Source: CAZSNT01 sp964607765
Lineage (GTDB): Bacteria; Verrucomicrobiota; Lentisphaeria; Oligosphaerales; JABHEG01
DNA: 6,420 bases
NCBI GenBank assembly: GCA_964607765.1
Contig: CAZSNT010000298.1
Span: forward strand, 1-6,420
Reading direction: 5' to 3'
This document shows positions 5,598-6,420 of the stretch, piece after piece. Every line of letters starts with the position of its first letter. Position 1 is the stretch's first letter. A program made the translations under genes and the position numbers. Under the pieces are notes generated by a model. That model was not told the DNA's origin and ran no database searches. It was given only the letters and a program-made list of their open reading frames with translations.

Positions 5598-5653
5598 GTA
5601 TTGCCGTGCACAAGCCGGGCCCTGAGGTCTCCAGGGGCTCTCTGAGCGTCGTG

Positions 5654-5670
5654 CCGCGCGCTACGCGCGG
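5654..5670. repeat. GC-only inverted repeat, REP-like hairpin
   Basis: CCGCGCG (5654-5660) and CGCGCGG (5664-5670) pair perfectly around CTA. There is no T-run on either strand. It resembles a short repetitive-extragenic-palindrome unit or an mRNA 3'-end stem, but only one copy is in the window, so dispersal in the genome cannot be judged. Confidence 0.4.
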
Positions 5671-5725
5671 GAAAAGCCGTTTACTGCGAGAAGCCGTTGA
5701 CTTGGTCTGTATGGGAGGCGCATCA

Positions 5726-5747
5726 GCTTGCCGTCGAGACGGCAAGC
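5726..5747. repeat. 10-bp-arm inverted repeat
   Basis: GCTTGCCGTC (5726-5735) is followed after GA by its exact complement GACGGCAAGC (5738-5747), the longest perfect stem in the window. It lies about 120 bp beyond the FGE-like stop codon on the minus strand. Without a U-tract its role is unclear: RNA 3' end, REP element or protein-binding site. Confidence 0.45.
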
Positions 5748-5826
5748 ACAAGGTGCCGACCCAGATGGGCAATCAGGGCATGGCCAACAACGGTTGGCGG
5801 CTGGCTGTGTAGCAGCGACTGGGGTG

Positions 5827-5852
5827 ACCGGTTCCCCTAACTGGGGGCCGGT
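5827..5852 (-). terminator. Bulged hairpin just after the FGE-like gene
   Basis: ACCGG (5827-5831) pairs with CCGGT (5848-5852) and CCCC (5834-5837) with GGGG (5843-5846), with small bulges and a 5-nt loop. It begins 13 bp after the FGE-like stop on the minus strand, where a terminator is expected. No U-tract follows. Confidence 0.3.
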
Positions 5853-5865
5853 CCAGAGGGCCCCA

Positions 5866-6420
5866 TCACAACGGCTTCAACGTGAACGACTTGATTGCCA
5901 GCCCGTGCTGCGGGGGATTGTCACGCCAGAGCCTCAGGATGTTCTCGCCCTGTTTGAGGGTGAGCGTGACCGGCTTGGCGTCCTGCCAGTTCCCGACGGT
6001 GAAGGGCATCGTCATGACGCTCGCGGACGCGGCGTCATTCGCAGAGATATTGAGCCGCTGATCGTAATTGGCCGTGACGACCTGAGCCATTAACGAGTAC
6101 TCGCCGGCTCGAGGGACGGTGACCTGGTACTCGAAGCGCGATTTCGTGCCCTGGCTGGGGCCGGTCGGGTCCACCTTCGGGCTCTGTGCGTAGTAGTTTC
6201 GGGCATACTTGTCCGATATGCGCTCGCAGACGTTGCCGTATATGTCGTAGAGGCCCCACGGGTTGGGCTTCTTCTGACCCACTGGATGCGATTTACCACC
6301 CGCGTTGTGCTTGAACCAGGCATACTCTCCGAGCTGCGAGGGATCGCTGCCGAAGAACCACTCTGTGTCCTTGCCCGCACGGGATGCATGCTCCCACTCG
6401 GCTTCGGTGGGAAGCCGCAC
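5866..6420 (-). CDS. FGE/SUMF1-like domain fused to a C-terminal carbohydrate-binding-like beta-sandwich, 5' end outside the window
   Basis: The last 184 codons of a longer gene are present, and the true start lies beyond 6420. Window residues 1-92 match the FGE-sulfatase/SUMF1 fold: RLPTEAEWEHASRAGKDTEW, then SDPSQLGEYAWFKHNAGGKS, HPVGQKKPNPWGLYDIYGNV and NYYAQSPKVDPTGPSQG. Bona fide formylglycine-generating enzymes continue with an RVLRGGSW-type block and the catalytic Cys region. Here the sequence changes after GTKSRF (about residue 95) to a beta-rich module (YQVTVPRAGEYSLMAQVVTA, TMPFTVGNWQDAKPVTLTLK, QGENILRLWRD, LAIKSFTLKPL) resembling CBM6/CBM35-type beta-sandwiches. GNVCERISD replaces the usual GNVWEWTSD. 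It is therefore probably not an active sulfatase maturase. It may be a secreted or surface glycan-binding protein, but the N-terminus cannot be seen. The stop is TGA at 5868-5866. Confidence 0.82.
   Translation of the reverse strand: MRLPTEAEWEHASRAGKDTEWFFGSDPSQLGEYAWFKHNAGGKSHPVGQKKPNPWGLYDIYGNVCERISDKYARNYYAQSPKVDPTGPSQGTKSRFEYQVTVPRAGEYSLMAQVVTANYDQRLNISANDAASASVMTMPFTVGNWQDAKPVTLTLKQGENILRLWRDNPPQHGLAIKSFTLKPL

Larger units (their letters stand above)
5598..5865. other. Gene-free stretch with strong hairpins between FGE-like gene and mazF operon
   Basis: Together with 5551-5597 this makes 315 bp without a credible gene. Besides the operator it holds three stem-loops: CCGCGCG-CTA-CGCGCGG (5654-5670), GCTTGCCGTC/GACGGCAAGC with a 2-nt centre (5726-5747), and a bulged ACCGG..CCCC/GGGG.CCGGT hairpin (5827-5852). 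It also contains a direct repeat AAGCCGTT (5674-5681 and 5691-5698). None of the hairpins is followed by a T-run. No tRNA or attC pattern is apparent. Confidence 0.5.

Noticed and set aside
5317..5772. A 151-aa antitoxin starting at 5772
   Set aside because: The first 74 residues run through the operator palindrome and hairpins. The RHH fold and a good ribosome-binding site support the start at 5550.
5691..5790. Integron attC-like site around the 5726-5747 palindrome
   Set aside because: No GTTRRRY/RYYYAAC core pair at the proper positions, and no integrase or cassette array nearby.

Overview
The window looks like a GC-rich chromosomal segment from a polysaccharide-degrading bacterium of the PVC type (Planctomycetota, Kiritimatiellota, Verrucomicrobiota or Lentisphaerota). 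This is an inference from gene content: a secreted formylglycine sulfatase, an AraC regulator, a GH130 glycoside-phosphorylase remnant, a formylglycine-generating-enzyme-like (FGE-like) domain and an unusual density of toxin-antitoxin (TA) genes. No rRNA, tRNA, CRISPR array, transposase or integrase is visible.

Left end (1-2515): a sulfatase on the minus strand, nearly complete but running off base 1, is divergent from an intact AraC-family regulator on the plus strand. They share a 237-bp control region, so the regulator plausibly controls the sulfatase. A 395-bp gene-free stretch follows. It holds three dyad symmetries and then a good sigma70-like promoter with an 11-bp direct repeat.

Middle (2911-4265): two VapBC-type TA cassettes lie in tandem on the plus strand, and the ribosome-binding site of the second overlaps the stop of the first. 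The first is intact, with an ATGA overlap between antitoxin and toxin. The second keeps its GTGA overlap, but both of its genes need a frameshift correction to read through. It is either a decaying module or a sequence with local indel errors.

Right part (4383-6420, all minus strand): an FGE-like domain whose C-terminal core is replaced by a carbohydrate-binding-like beta-sandwich enters from the right edge. Next comes a 315-bp gene-free stretch with strong hairpins and a palindromic candidate operator. An intact ribbon-helix-helix/MazF TA pair follows, and then a 5'-truncated, frameshifted GH130 gene whose broken end abuts mazF. Short CCGACT repeats mark that junction.

Overall, sulfated-glycan catabolic genes at both ends flank about 2.6 kb holding three TA modules, with signs of gene decay in about 3.79-5.0 kb. 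I found no clearly new multi-gene system. The best leads are the decaying tandem VapBC copy, the mazF/GH130 scar, the FGE-beta-sandwich fusion and the two candidate TA operators.
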